DNA from: Phoronis ovalis
Lineage: Eukaryota > Phoronida > Phoronidae
Length of the DNA: 21,367 nucleotides
Reading direction: 5' to 3'
NCBI GenBank assembly: GCA_028565635.1
Contig: JAOXYB010102159.1
Coordinates: forward strand, 1-21,367
The position numbers were made by a program, and so were the translations under genes. The notes under the pieces are model-generated. The model did no database searches and was not told the origin of the DNA. It saw only the letters and a program-made list of their open reading frames with translations. Every line of letters starts with the position of its first letter. Within the stretch, counting starts at the first letter, position 1. Of this stretch, positions 9,071-18,200 are shown piece after piece.

Positions 9071-10478
9071 CATGAGGCATCTGACCAAGCCCAAGCCCAG
9101 AGTGATGTTCCATTAAAATCTCGATTTGGTACCAGCACCAGACATACTATACTAAAGAACCAGAGCAGCAGCGAGAGTAGTGACAATAAGCAATGACATA
9201 CAGCAATCAAATTCCAAAGAAACAGCTCAAATAAGATAGCACCAGAGACCTGAAGTTTTGTATGTGTAATGTTTTAAATATGATTGTGTCAGAGAGGAAT
9301 TTATAAAAAAAATGTCCTCTCATGTGTTGGTGAGTATATCCAGTTTTGAAGCACCCGATACGTGTAGGATGCAATTTCTTGTGTGGCACTGGGCAGATTA
9401 TACTGTGGCATATTATGTGAAGTTGTTTGTTTGGAATTTGATAAAACAAAACTGAGAAGCACTTAGATCGATATGTGATGAATTCTAGTCGCCTGTACAT
9501 ACTTTGCTTCGGGGATAACTTTCGGCTTGGTCAGAGGAATTATTCTAATTATATTGCGTCTTCACTGTGATTCAACTTTATATTAAATACAGTAATGTTG
9601 TATAGAGTTTTCAGTTTTTTAACAAAATATCAAATAGTAAGATGGAAGCATGATTTTGACAATAAGATATCTCTCATTATAATTTTAACTTGTGACTACT
9701 CTAGGTTGTTAAAATAATTTTATCGGTCTTGTTTAGAAATTCTAGTAGTCTGTTATAAGCTGTAAATACAATTGTTCAGGTGGGATATTTACATACTGAT
9801 TTCAGACTTGGTTATTACCAACTTCTGAATAGTGTAATCTTGTGGGGTTCAGCTCCTTATGCACATAAAGTAACATGTACTGTAGATGAAAAAAGTGTTA
9901 AGAATTTCAATACAAATGATGTCACCTAGTATTGTCCATCGTGAGGTAAACCTAAGCTCTCCAAAGAGACCATAGCAATTTCTTATCACAAGTTTCAGAA
10001 CATGCATTTTCCATAACTCTTGGTCTGCTGAAAATGTAATTTAGGCTGAGAGATCGCACAGCCTGTTTTTAAAGATTGGGTATGGTTTTATTTAGACATT
10101 GCATAGACCAGAGGTATTGCTTGACAAGTTTATTTGTTGAATAGTATGTTAATGTAATACTCTAGTCTGTGCAAAGTCTAGTTTTAAGTTTATGTTGCCC
10201 TTTATTATTCCTTGTAACTGCATTTAATATCATTTCTTGGTGCCACACTTGTAATTCAAATTGTCAGTCTTAGAAATGAAGGAGTTTGAGGATATTAAAT
10301 GCAGCTACGACCTTCAGCTTGTTCGTAAAACAATGGATAACAATATTCTTGATGGTCAAATGTGAGTTTGGTGTGCAACTAGCACCCTAACTCATTACAA
10401 GATTACTATTATTATTCCATTGTATTTTGTTGTAACAGAAGAAGTTTGATATAGCGCTAGTGCTTCTTTTGTCTTATC

Positions 10479-10484
10479 AATAAA
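10479..10484 (+). terminator. Candidate CSNK1G polyadenylation signal AATAAA
   Basis: Canonical hexamer in cttatcaataaatattta, followed within 40 bp by T-rich sequence (tttgttttcctcc). It is the best match downstream of the stop codons. Confidence 0.5.
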
Positions 10485-11515
10485 TATTTAATTTTACGGA
10501 TTTTGCATCTCAATTTGTTTTCCTCCTATATAAAAGATAGTAATACTATTGTTCTTGTTTTCATCACTTGCCATTTTCATAGTAGCTTAAGATAGTCACC
10601 TTGAAAGCTATGACAGATGGACAATGTAAGACTCACATTTAATGAATTGCACATCAAATAATGACATGTTTGCCTGCAAGTTATATCCGGTTACACCTGG
10701 TCTGTATTTCAAAACTATGACAGATGGCCCAACATGGAGACGTCACTGCAAGTCAAACTAGGTACGGGTAGTGTGTTGACACTTACTGAATTTTAAAATT
10801 ACAAATATAAATTTTGACCAGCTAAACTGAATGGCTCCTAAGTAAAGATGATCCTTACATGCATTCTGCATTGAGGATTTTTTGAGGAAGTACCTACTTC
10901 CGTACACAGGGTTCGTACAAGATTTTTAGGGAAAAATTCGAGCACTTTTTAATGCCTTTTCCAGGCAAAAATTTCAACTTTCAAGCACTTGTTGATATTT
11001 TATGCGATAAAAATATTACGTGACGACTTTAATCGATAGGTGGATCAATTTACAGGTTTTGAAATACTGATACAAAGGTTTTTGATATTTAAGACCTATG
11101 GAGTGGCTTTCAAGGCCATGTGGCCAAAATTCAAGACCTTTTCAAGGCTGAACCAAATTTAAGATTTTTTCAAGAAACCCCTTAAAATTCAAGACCTTTT
11201 CAAGACTGTACGAACACTGGTACATGTACATTTTTAACAAGTTAATGTTTTTGTTATGAAGTAAAAAGAGTTGCGTTTCGATTTTAAGTTTAACATATTA
11301 ATTATGGCTTCCAATATAACTAACGTTATGATATAATTCTTCTTCTTTGAAATCCAGATATTCTAGTGTGTGCTTCCATAATGTCTGAAAGCGTTTTTGG
11401 ACAACAAAAAAAAATAAAAGAGTAGAAATATGTACAAACTTTATAAAACAAGTAAAAGTCATTGCTTAGTTGTTACAGCAGCTCAAAAATAAGATAAACA
11501 TCTTTGGTTTAATAT
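10485..11515. other. Convergent intergenic region between CSNK1G and PCLAF
   Basis: About 1 kb with no open frame of note. It contains one MITE-like element (10907-11219) and is otherwise AT-rich, unremarkable sequence. The PCLAF polyadenylation site must lie in its right part on the minus strand. Only weak hexamers are visible there: ATTAAA (complement of 11508-11513, almost touching the stop codon) and TATAAA (complement of 11440-11445). Confidence 0.6.
10907..11219. mobile_element. MITE-like element, 313 bp, with 5-bp direct flanks GTACA
   Basis: Terminal inverted repeats of 13 bp: left CAGGGTTCGTACA (10907-10919), right TGTACGAACACTG (11207-11219), one mismatch. Identical 5-bp flanks GTACA at 10902-10906 and 11220-11224 look like a target-site duplication. 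The interior repeats aattcaagaccttttcaag (near 11130 and 11186) and has no coding capacity. The GTTCGTACA/TTCAAGAC pattern is, from memory, common in marine animal genomes. Confidence 0.82.
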
Positions 11516-11615
11516 TCAGTCATCTTCATCATCACTTTCAATAACTGGTTTTCTCTTGTTTGGACTCGGACTGCTACTGCTACTTTGAGTTCCGCTGCTA
11601 TTACTTCCCTGAGAA
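11516..11615 (-). CDS. PCLAF: PCLAF exon 4 (Ser-rich C-terminus, stop)
   Basis: Acceptor tatttcag next to 11615; 100 nt ending in TGA (complement of 11516-11518). It encodes (S)SQGSNSSGTQSSSSSPSPNK then RKPVIESDDEDD. The serine tract is low complexity. The basic patch followed by acidic Ser/Asp/Glu could be a nuclear signal plus CK2-type site (inference). Confidence 0.9.
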
Positions 11616-14600
11616 CTGAAATAAAATATTTATTTTAAATAGAAATTAAGTGAAGTAGTCTTAAGAATTTTCATACACATTACAACACAGAATTGATGAG
11701 ACAAAACAATACTCAAAGTCGTGAAATACCAGGAAATCTGAACAGTTGGCAATCCTGATAGTCGAATCAGACAACTAACCAAACCACGACAGACAACATC
11801 CCCAGTGCAGTTATGAAGATTCACATTCTCCATATAAAACAGAGAATAAGGATTATTACCTTTGAAGAATTATAAGCAGATACTGCACCAAACAATATTC
11901 TACCAAGCTATATTAAAATGCATTAAAACATCATGTACAAACTTTGTCTGAAGTGCAATGGTTTTAACAATAATAATGTGTAATTTAGCCACACAAAATA
12001 TACCTAGCAGACGGCCCTGTTTCGTCATTTTGTTCAAGTTCCATGTTATCCTCATTTTCTTTGCCACATGATGGCGACTTCATAACAAAAAAGTCTATCT
12101 TTTTTTGCCAGTCAGGTGTTGGCCGCAAGCAAACTGGATTACCACTACCATACTTATCTTTACCTGTATTGTATAGCAAACAGGTAAGATGAATATAAAG
12201 CATTCAAAAGCTCCAGGTAAAACTCTGTGATGATGCTCAATGTAAAATGACAATCGTGAGCATAAAGTTGACTCTTTAGTAGAAAGGTTTCTGACCTTCA
12301 GTACTGTTCAGCGAGATATCTCAAAACTTGCACCAGAGGTGGGAGGGAGGTCTGCAATATTTTCCATGGAGGGTACCACTGAGGGTAGAACAAAATCTAC
12401 ACCAAGTATGGTCCCCATTTTATATAAAATATTCCAGAACATATACCATCCTATACCATATATAGTCATTCATTGCAATTGACAAAAATTGATCAGTTTT
12501 GTTTTAGAATTAGCCTTATTAGGGACATTACAGCAAAAAAATTCATCATAAATGTAATAATATATTAAACCAGATCAGATCAGCTTTATTTCATCAAAAT
12601 ACTTGATCCAGTATGCTATTTGGACTTTAGTTATTGATTAAAAACCTGATCCTGTATAGACCCGTGTACAGGCAACACTTACCTGATGCTGAGCTACATC
12701 CTGCACTAGATGAACTTCCACCACCTGAACTACTACCTAATACTTTGCGAGGAGCCTTGGCAGCAACGGCTACAAAAAAATGAGAAGTTAGGAATACATC
12801 AGGGAATACATGTAGCAATGAATGCATGATGCCAGTATGATTTAAACTCCATTTTAATTTAAAGATCGCCCGAGGGGGTACTATCATTCAAAGTCAACAG
12901 GCCCCTTTTTTCCAGCTCCCGCATTTACCACAGGGTATGTTTTTCATGCTGCTCAAAGCCTTATTTACCACAGGGTACACTTTTTTGTTGGATATCTACC
13001 ACAGGGTATAATTTCAAAAAATATTTGTTTACCACAGGGTGTATTTCTTGGAAAATGCATTTACGACAGGTATGAAAAATTAAGGTTCGCAAATTTTTCC
13101 AATTTATTTCCCGAGGGGGTACTCATGGTTTTAGACTACGGGGATGTGCCGCGGAATCCAATCCAAAATTTTAGCTTGTGGTAGCAAACCTAATCCACTT
13201 TTTTTGAAATATAAGGGTAGAAATCCAGATTTTGTGAAATATAAAGAGTAGCAATCCAAAATTTTAAAATATTTGAGTAGCAATCCATTTTACGCAAACT
13301 GACTAATACAAACCAAATTTCAAAAATCGTTTTATGGATACAAACCTAAATTAATCCAAATTATTTACTGTAAGCAGCGGGTAGCAATCCAAATTTTTTA
13401 ATTTCTTTAAGGTAGCATTCCAAAAAAAAACAGTAAGAAGTATACAATCCAAATCCAAAATTTTCAGCTGGGCTGCACACCCCCTAGTCCTGCAAGCATG
13501 ACCCTATTATGGGCAGCCTATGGCTTGTCTGTAGGGTCATGACCGTTTTGTATCTCAGCCTAGCCGAAGTTCTACTAGCCTTCACGCATGCACAATAGCA
13601 TAATATCCATACCATGGATGAACAAACCTTCAAGAGTGCATTTTGGATTTTATGCTGATGTGCTGTTGAATCTTTGATTAAGTTATCTGGATACGGTGGT
13701 ATAAGAAGCGAAGTAGTCAAGGAATAGGCAGAAGCAAAAATTTGGATGGAGTTTATTAGGAAAGTAAGTGTTTTCGAACTTCGGCTGGTCTGAGATACGA
13801 GGCGCCATGACCCTACGGACAAGCCGTAGGCTGTCCATAGTAGGGTCATGCTTGCAGGACTACATACTCCTACCAAAAAATACCTTGATACCCCGGGAAC
13901 TATTTACCATATAATATATAATTTACAAGTGAATTTTACACAGGGTATCTATTTCGGGAGTCTGACATTTACGACAGGGTTAGACCTGGTTCATGATGTT
14001 CTCACTAGCTCTTGATAATCTGACTTGTGAGCTGTGCGAACAGTCATGGAAACTTACATGGCCAATTACAGTGAAATTGCCCAAACTTCGAAATCTACGT
14101 AATTCCTACCTAATGAGTTCATACCAGGTTCATACATCACTGTCCAAATACTCTCTCATTATCCAACTTCAACTTCCACTACTCCCACCACCATTCCTGA
14201 ATTCAGTTTTTATTTACCATGCAGTAAGCGTGTTTTACCCTGGGCCTCACACACCAACCAAGTTTTTTGGCAAGTACCCCCATCCCTCTGGGTGCCAGCG
14301 CAGGAGTTGCAAATGGTCATAGGAGTAGTGAGAGTTGAAGTTGGATAATCAGAGAGTATTTGGACGGTGATACATGAACTCATTCGGTAGGAATTCCATA
14401 GATTCCAAGTTTGAGCACTTTCACAGTAATTGGCTATGTAAGATTCCATGACTGTACGCACAGCTCACAACTCAGATTATCAAGAGCTAGTGCAGAACGT
14501 CATGAACCAGGACTACGACAGGGTATGTTTTTCATTTACAACAGCCGACAGGGTATATTTTTGGTGATCTTCATTTCCCACACGGTCAGGGTTTTTTTAC

Positions 14601-14852
14601 CCTGGGTCGCACACCTCTACCAACTTTTCTGTCAAGTATCCCCCCTGGAAAGATCGAGACGATGTCGAGAGCAGAAAATGAGAAATGTTTTGACTATTGA
14701 GTATTGTCGTATTCGGTATTGACATCGCAGTCGTGTACATCTTCCCAGAAAGCCGCTTAATAATTTTGCAAATGTTCACAGCGTTTTACAAAATAAATGT
14801 CTAATATGGACTCACCCTTTCTAGCACTGTTATCAGCTTTAGTTCTAACCAT
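11516..14852 (-). CDS. PCLAF: PCNA-associated factor PCLAF (PAF15/KIAA0101), complete, 4 exons
   Basis: A small disordered chromatin protein that binds PCNA and regulates translesion synthesis; its abundance is cell-cycle controlled. Exons on the minus strand: 14852-14816, 12769-12683, 12163-12004, 11615-11516; 127 aa (recalled human 111). The N-terminus MVRTKAD and the block VAAKAPRKVLGSS match human closely, and K12 and K21 align with the two ubiquitinated lysines of human (K15, K24). A Ser/Gly-rich stretch follows (24-41), then YGSGNPVCLRPTPDWQ. PIP-like box QKKIDFF is at 61-67, a KEN degron at 76-78, and a Ser-rich basic/acidic end (KRK at 114-116 by count, then ESDDEDD). The PIP box is one residue shorter than canonical. 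It is convergent with CSNK1G and divergent from TRIP4. Confidence 0.95.
11616..12003 (-). other. PCLAF intron 3
   Basis: 388 bp of AT-rich intron with donor gtatat and acceptor tttcag on the minus strand. I see nothing else in it. Confidence 0.85.
12004..12163 (-). CDS. PCLAF: PCLAF exon 3 (PIP-like box and KEN box)
   Basis: Acceptor acag next to 12163 and donor gtatat after 12004; 160 nt, phase 1 in and phase 2 out. It encodes (G)KDKYGSGNPVCLRPTPDWQ, KKIDFFVMKSPSCGKEN and an acidic remainder ending TGPSA. The exon includes short A and T homopolymers just at the PIP box. Confidence 0.95.
12164..12682 (-). other. PCLAF intron 2
   Basis: 519 bp intron. The middle (about 12320-12420) is locally richer in G with gagggta-type words (gtgggagggagg, ggagggtaccactgagggta), possibly an old repeat remnant. 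No coding signal. Confidence 0.75.
12683..12769 (-). CDS. PCLAF: PCLAF exon 2 (VAAKAPRKVLG and Ser/Gly tract)
   Basis: Acceptor ttttttgtag next to 12769 and donor gtaagt after 12683; 87 nt, phase 1 in and out. It encodes (A)VAAKAPRKVLGSSSGGG and SSSSAGCSSAS. RKVL also fits an RxxL destruction box. Confidence 0.95.
13487..13860. mobile_element. TA-flanked MITE-like element with about 85-bp inverted repeats
   Basis: The left arm 13487-13572 (GTCCTGCAAGCATGACCCTA...AGCCGAAGTTC) pairs with the right arm 13776-13860 (GAACTTCGGCT...AGGGTCATGCTTGCAGGAC) at roughly 85% identity. TA lies on both outer sides (13485-13486, 13861-13862), as expected for Tc1/mariner-type insertion. The interior of about 200 bp has no transposase. 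A long open frame across it on the minus strand is a by-product. Confidence 0.85.
13983..14513. mobile_element. TA-flanked inverted-repeat element with about 190-bp arms
   Basis: The left arm, about 13985-14185 (CCTGGTTCATGATGTTCTCA...), pairs with the right arm, about 14320-14511 (...GAACGTCATGAACCAGG), at about 85-90% identity with small indels. TA occurs at both ends (13981-13982 and 14514-14515), and the termini read GACCTGG and CCAGGAC. The loop (14186-14319) holds a sequence that also occurs outside the element at 14588-14648. It interrupts a gacagggta-type array. Confidence 0.8.
14227..14648 (+). repeat. Direct repeat pair (14227-14288 and 14588-14648)
   Basis: Two copies of about 62 bp, sharing ttttaccctggg, tcacacacc/cgcacacct, accaa.ttttt, gcaagta.cccc and ctgg. 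The first copy is in the loop of the TA-flanked element, the second in its host repeat. Confidence 0.7.
14816..14852 (-). CDS. PCLAF: PCLAF exon 1 (MVRTKADNSARK)
   Basis: Start codon is the complement of 14850-14852; the donor gtgagt begins at 14815. It is 37 nt, phase 1 out. The MVRTKAD start is the family signature, which fixes the initiation site. Confidence 0.95.
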
Positions 14853-14938
14853 TATGTAAACTGCTAAATTTAAACAAAAAGACTAGATAATAAAGAAAGA
14901 ACACCAACTCCGATTTGACGCCAAAATCACACACTGTG

Positions 14939-14946
14939 TTTCCCGC
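14939..14946. promoter_or_regulatory. E2F-type site TTTCCCGC
   Basis: TTTCCCGC followed by CTTTTG matches the E2F consensus TTTSSCGC exactly. It lies 87 bp upstream of the PCLAF start codon. An opposite-strand near match, ACGCCAAA (14918-14925), is 13 bp away. PCLAF is a known S-phase gene in vertebrates, so the site fits its expected control. Confidence 0.6.
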
Positions 14947-14957
14947 CTTTTGTACGG

Positions 14958-15022
14958 ACTAGGCCGATTAGTCACGAAGTGAATAGTATATATATATATA
15001 TACCGTGACTAATCGGCCTAGT
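14958..15022. repeat. Perfect 19-bp inverted repeat around a TA run
   Basis: The left arm ACTAGGCCGATTAGTCACG (14958-14976) is exactly complementary to the right arm at 15004-15022. The 27-bp spacer contains an alternating TA tract (about 14988-15002). It can form a hairpin or cruciform, or may be a very small palindromic insertion. Confidence 0.85.
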
Positions 15023-15203
15023 ATATAATATATAATATGTGTTCTCGTAATCTCATGACACAATATTTAAAAAAATATACTTTGATGTTAATCCCACATA
15101 TGCACACTTTTAAAAATCAAATATGTTAAATGAATAAAAATGAAAATTATATTTGACAAGGGCAAGGTCGTATACTGATGGCCAGGTGTCACCACTCGGT
15201 AAG

Positions 15204-15280
15204 ATGTCTGCTGTTGTGCAATGGATCTGCAAGGAGTTGACTGAACTTCTGGGATTTGAAGCCACTGAAGATGTGGCTAG
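15204..15280 (+). CDS. TRIP4: TRIP4 exon 1 (start)
   Basis: ATG at 15204 and donor gtaatg from 15281; 25 codons plus two bases. It encodes MSAVVQWICKELTELLGFEA, aligning with recalled human ..VHWCTQQLRKTFGLD. Confidence 0.93.
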
Positions 15281-18200
15281 GTAATGTATTAAACTCACTA
15301 TGGCAACCTACGCAAAATCATGTCCGTGATATAAGACGGCTGTCATAGTAAAACAACGTATTATTTCAACTTAAAGAAATATAGGCAAGTCGGAAGCTTT
15401 TCAGTTTTTGTGTGAAAGTGAAATTACCGCTGTCTACTGACTCACTGAGTACTGTCAGTGCTGAATTATTTGTACTTTCATGGTTACAGTAGTATTTGTT
15501 AAAAATGGTTTGATTTTTGAAACTCGAGGGCTCAAGCCAAGAGTCAGGGTGACTACACAGCAAAGCAACTGTCAACACAGGCAGTGAAATTCTCTGAGCT
15601 CAGCCACATAAACTACACCATAACTCCGCATAAGGCATAAGAGCAATTCCCGGCCGCGGGTACAACTCCAGGGCACAACTGCAAAGTCAAAACACCTGTG
15701 ACCTGGTCGGGGGGGGTGAGGCCCAGGTTAATACTCCACTGTAAAAAGTGTATTCCAAAAATATGCCCTATGTAAAATTTAAATTTTCAAAAAACTCACC
15801 CCGGCCATGGTAAAAAAATCCTAGAAATGTTCACCGCATGGCAAACACAGTAAACAAAATCCTGGAAATTTAAGCTCAGAAATGTGGCACCCAGTGGTAA
15901 ATAATGTTTAAAATGAAGTGAAAAATGAAAATATGTTTTCCCTTGGTAAAAATTATATGCAAAAAAGCACACATCATGGCAAAACCGGCAAAAGGCATTG
16001 AATAAACCTAAAAAGATACCCCATGGAGGCTGACAAAAGGGTGCTATTGGGGCACATATCCCGGGGGCAGTCAATGTGAAAGTGGGTACGCATGTTCCAA
16101 CAAAATTTTGTGTGAAAGGGTATATTTTTTTAACTGCCGGTGCGTAATGCACGTTACGCGCTTAGGGTCTGTTTTTTGGCTAAAATCACGAAAAGGGGTA
16201 GTTTTTTGGAGGTGTGACACTTGGTAAGGTGTTTTTTTCCAAAAGTCACTTCCTTAAGGCTGTATTTTTTTCAAAAAACTCACTTCCTTAGGGGTGTATT
16301 TTTGCAACATTTCACTTCGTTATAAATGGGCTTTTTTGAAAAGCCATGTTGGAACATGGGTACCCACTTTCATATTGACTGCCCCCCCCCCAGACACATA
16401 TATGCAGTCACTTTGAAGGCCTGTATGTATCCCCTGGGGAACAATTGCACTAATAGGTATTATACAAATCTAAGCCAAAAACATTTGTTTAATACTAATA
16501 GTGAATCACGAATACATTTTTGGAAATCTTGTAGATACATCTTAGCAATTGAAACAGCACAAGACCTAGAAGATTACATGAAAGAGTTACTGGATGCCAG
16601 TATACCCAGAAATAAGAAATTTATTAAGGAGTTGCTTAGGAGATGGAATCCGCCACAACGACAAATAGAAATTCCTGCCAATATTGAGGTATCTCCAATC
16701 ATCTTGAAATGTGACCACACGGCTGAAATAACTAAAAACTGCAGTGACCCTACAATCAAGACATAGGCTAGAAAGTCAAAGGGCCAGTTTACTTGGGGAT
16801 ATTTTATAGGCTTTATATGTCATATTATCTAGTTTGATAGAAAAAATAGTATTTTTTTAGTTTTGATGATTGATCTAGAATAGGCACTGCACTGTAGGCA
16901 TGTTTGACCATCTGTACATGAACTGCCATGCTGACATTTTTAGGAACACTGATGGATTTCCAGGCACACAAACAATTTCTGGAATTTATATTGTTCTTGT
17001 GTTCAGAAATCTATTCTATTCCTAAGGTTGAGCAGTAACAAAATTTAAAAAATGGTCCATTAGCAAGGGAAAAAGATTGATAGTTCGATATACTGGGAAG
17101 GTTTGAGTCCATGAATGGTGGCTCCACCAAGTGCATGCAAATGGTCTGTTGTTACTTAGAATGCCAGACTCCTGAATGAAAAGTTTAGTTCAGTTTTCCA
17201 TATGTATTTAACTATTCATTCAAAAAAAATTGTTTTAGGTTTATCAGAAGCATGGTCTGAGTGACTATATACCCCGTGCTGACATGAAAAAAAAAGAAAA
17301 AAACCATAGCTCAAAAGTAAGTACATAGAACTCTGAACGACACTTAATTAATGGGGGCAGTTCCATTAAATATTAGTGCCAGAGGGGGAGGGACCCAATA
17401 CCAACTGTAGTTAAGGTAGAGGGTTTAGATTACTGCCGAGTTAGTTTTCACTATGGAGTACAGCAAGATTAAAAGTTTTTGAATTTCTGACATGGTTGAG
17501 AGTAAAATATGTATTGCTGGAGTACTGTGGTATTACTGACTAGGAGGAGAGTAAAATATGTACTGCTGGAGCACTGAGGTAATTACTGACAAGGAAAGAG
17601 TAAAAAAAAAGGAGCATTGAGGTGTTATAACAAGGAGGAGAGTAAAAATGTATTACTAGAGTACTGTGGTATTACTGACAAGGATGAGAGTAAAAAATAT
17701 ATTTACTAGAGCGCTGAGGTATTACGGACAAGGAGGAGAGTAAAAAATATATTTACTAGAGCGCTGAGGTATTATGGACAAGGAGGAGAGTAAAAAATAT
17801 ATTTCTAGAGCGCTGAGGTATTACGGACAAGGAGGAGAGTAAAAAATGTATTAGTGGAGCACTGTGGTATTACTGACAAGGAGGAGAGGAAAAAATGTAT
17901 TAGTGGGGCACTGAGGTTTTACTGACAAGGAGGAGAGTGAAAAATATATTACTGGAGCACTGAGGTATATTTTTGTCAAGTTTAAGTGATAAAGAGAATG
18001 AGGCCTAACTACATTGTACACTACTTTAAAAAAAAAAAAAAATTTTTTTAATAGATAGCTTCGTAAATACTTGCTATGTTAGGATCAGAATTTGCTATGG
18101 TTTTAATAGGATGAATCAAAAGAAAACATTGCCCAATCAAAACATATGGCACAAGAAAGGCCAGGAGAATCAACAAAGCACCGTACCAAGTTTGTTTCTA

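Larger units (their letters stand above)
8912..10510 (+). other. CSNK1G: Probable CSNK1G 3' UTR
   Basis: AT-rich sequence without coding signal after the two stop codons. The first full AATAAA on this strand after tail 2 is at 10479-10484. Earlier weaker hexamers (ATTAAA near 9583) could give shorter forms. A 14-bp perfect inverted repeat lies within it (10218-10231 and 10291-10304). The 3' end is inferred only. Confidence 0.5.
12866..14650. repeat. Composite repeat block in PCLAF intron 1
   Basis: Most of PCLAF intron 1 (12770-14815). It begins with cccgagggggtact (repeated near 13112) and holds two degenerate arrays: TTTACCACAGGGTAT-like units at about 12924, 12964, 12995, 13028 and 13060 (again near 13935, 13967, 14516, 14548), and GTAGCAATCCAAA-like units between about 13178 and 13450. 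Two TA-flanked inverted-repeat elements sit inside (13487-13860, 13983-14513). The gggggtact...gggatgtgccgc wording resembles a repeat family I recall from several marine invertebrates. No protein is encoded. Confidence 0.7.
14853..15203. promoter_or_regulatory. Shared divergent promoter region of PCLAF and TRIP4
   Basis: Only 351 bp separate the two start codons, so both promoters and both 5' UTRs lie here. The region contains a perfect E2F-type site, a second near match and a perfect inverted repeat with a TA run. I see no convincing TATA box at a sensible distance beyond the TA run itself. Confidence 0.75.

Noticed and set aside
8810-9500. Minus-strand open frames opposite the CSNK1G terminal exons
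   Set aside because: They shadow the coding segments and 3' UTR; composition only.
11440-11513. PCLAF polyadenylation signal
   Set aside because: ATTAAA sits two bases after the stop and TATAAA is a weak variant; neither is convincing enough to annotate as a feature.
13484-13876. 130-codon minus-strand open frame
   Set aside because: It coincides exactly with the inverted-repeat element; the frame is a by-product of the arms and has no transposase motif.
13993-14722. Several 60-109 codon frames on both strands
   Set aside because: They read through inverted-repeat arms and their loop; mirror-image frames of a non-coding element.
14988-15002. TA run as a TATA box
   Set aside because: It is the spacer of a perfect inverted repeat and simple alternating TA; no start site can be tied to it.
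15796-16152. 118-codon minus-strand open frame
   Set aside because: It lies in the repeat-derived half of TRIP4 intron 1, without conserved motif.
16326-16766. 146-codon open frame taken as one exon
   Set aside because: Only 16535-16688 is conserved with TRIP4 and bounded by splice sites; the left part is a transposable element end.
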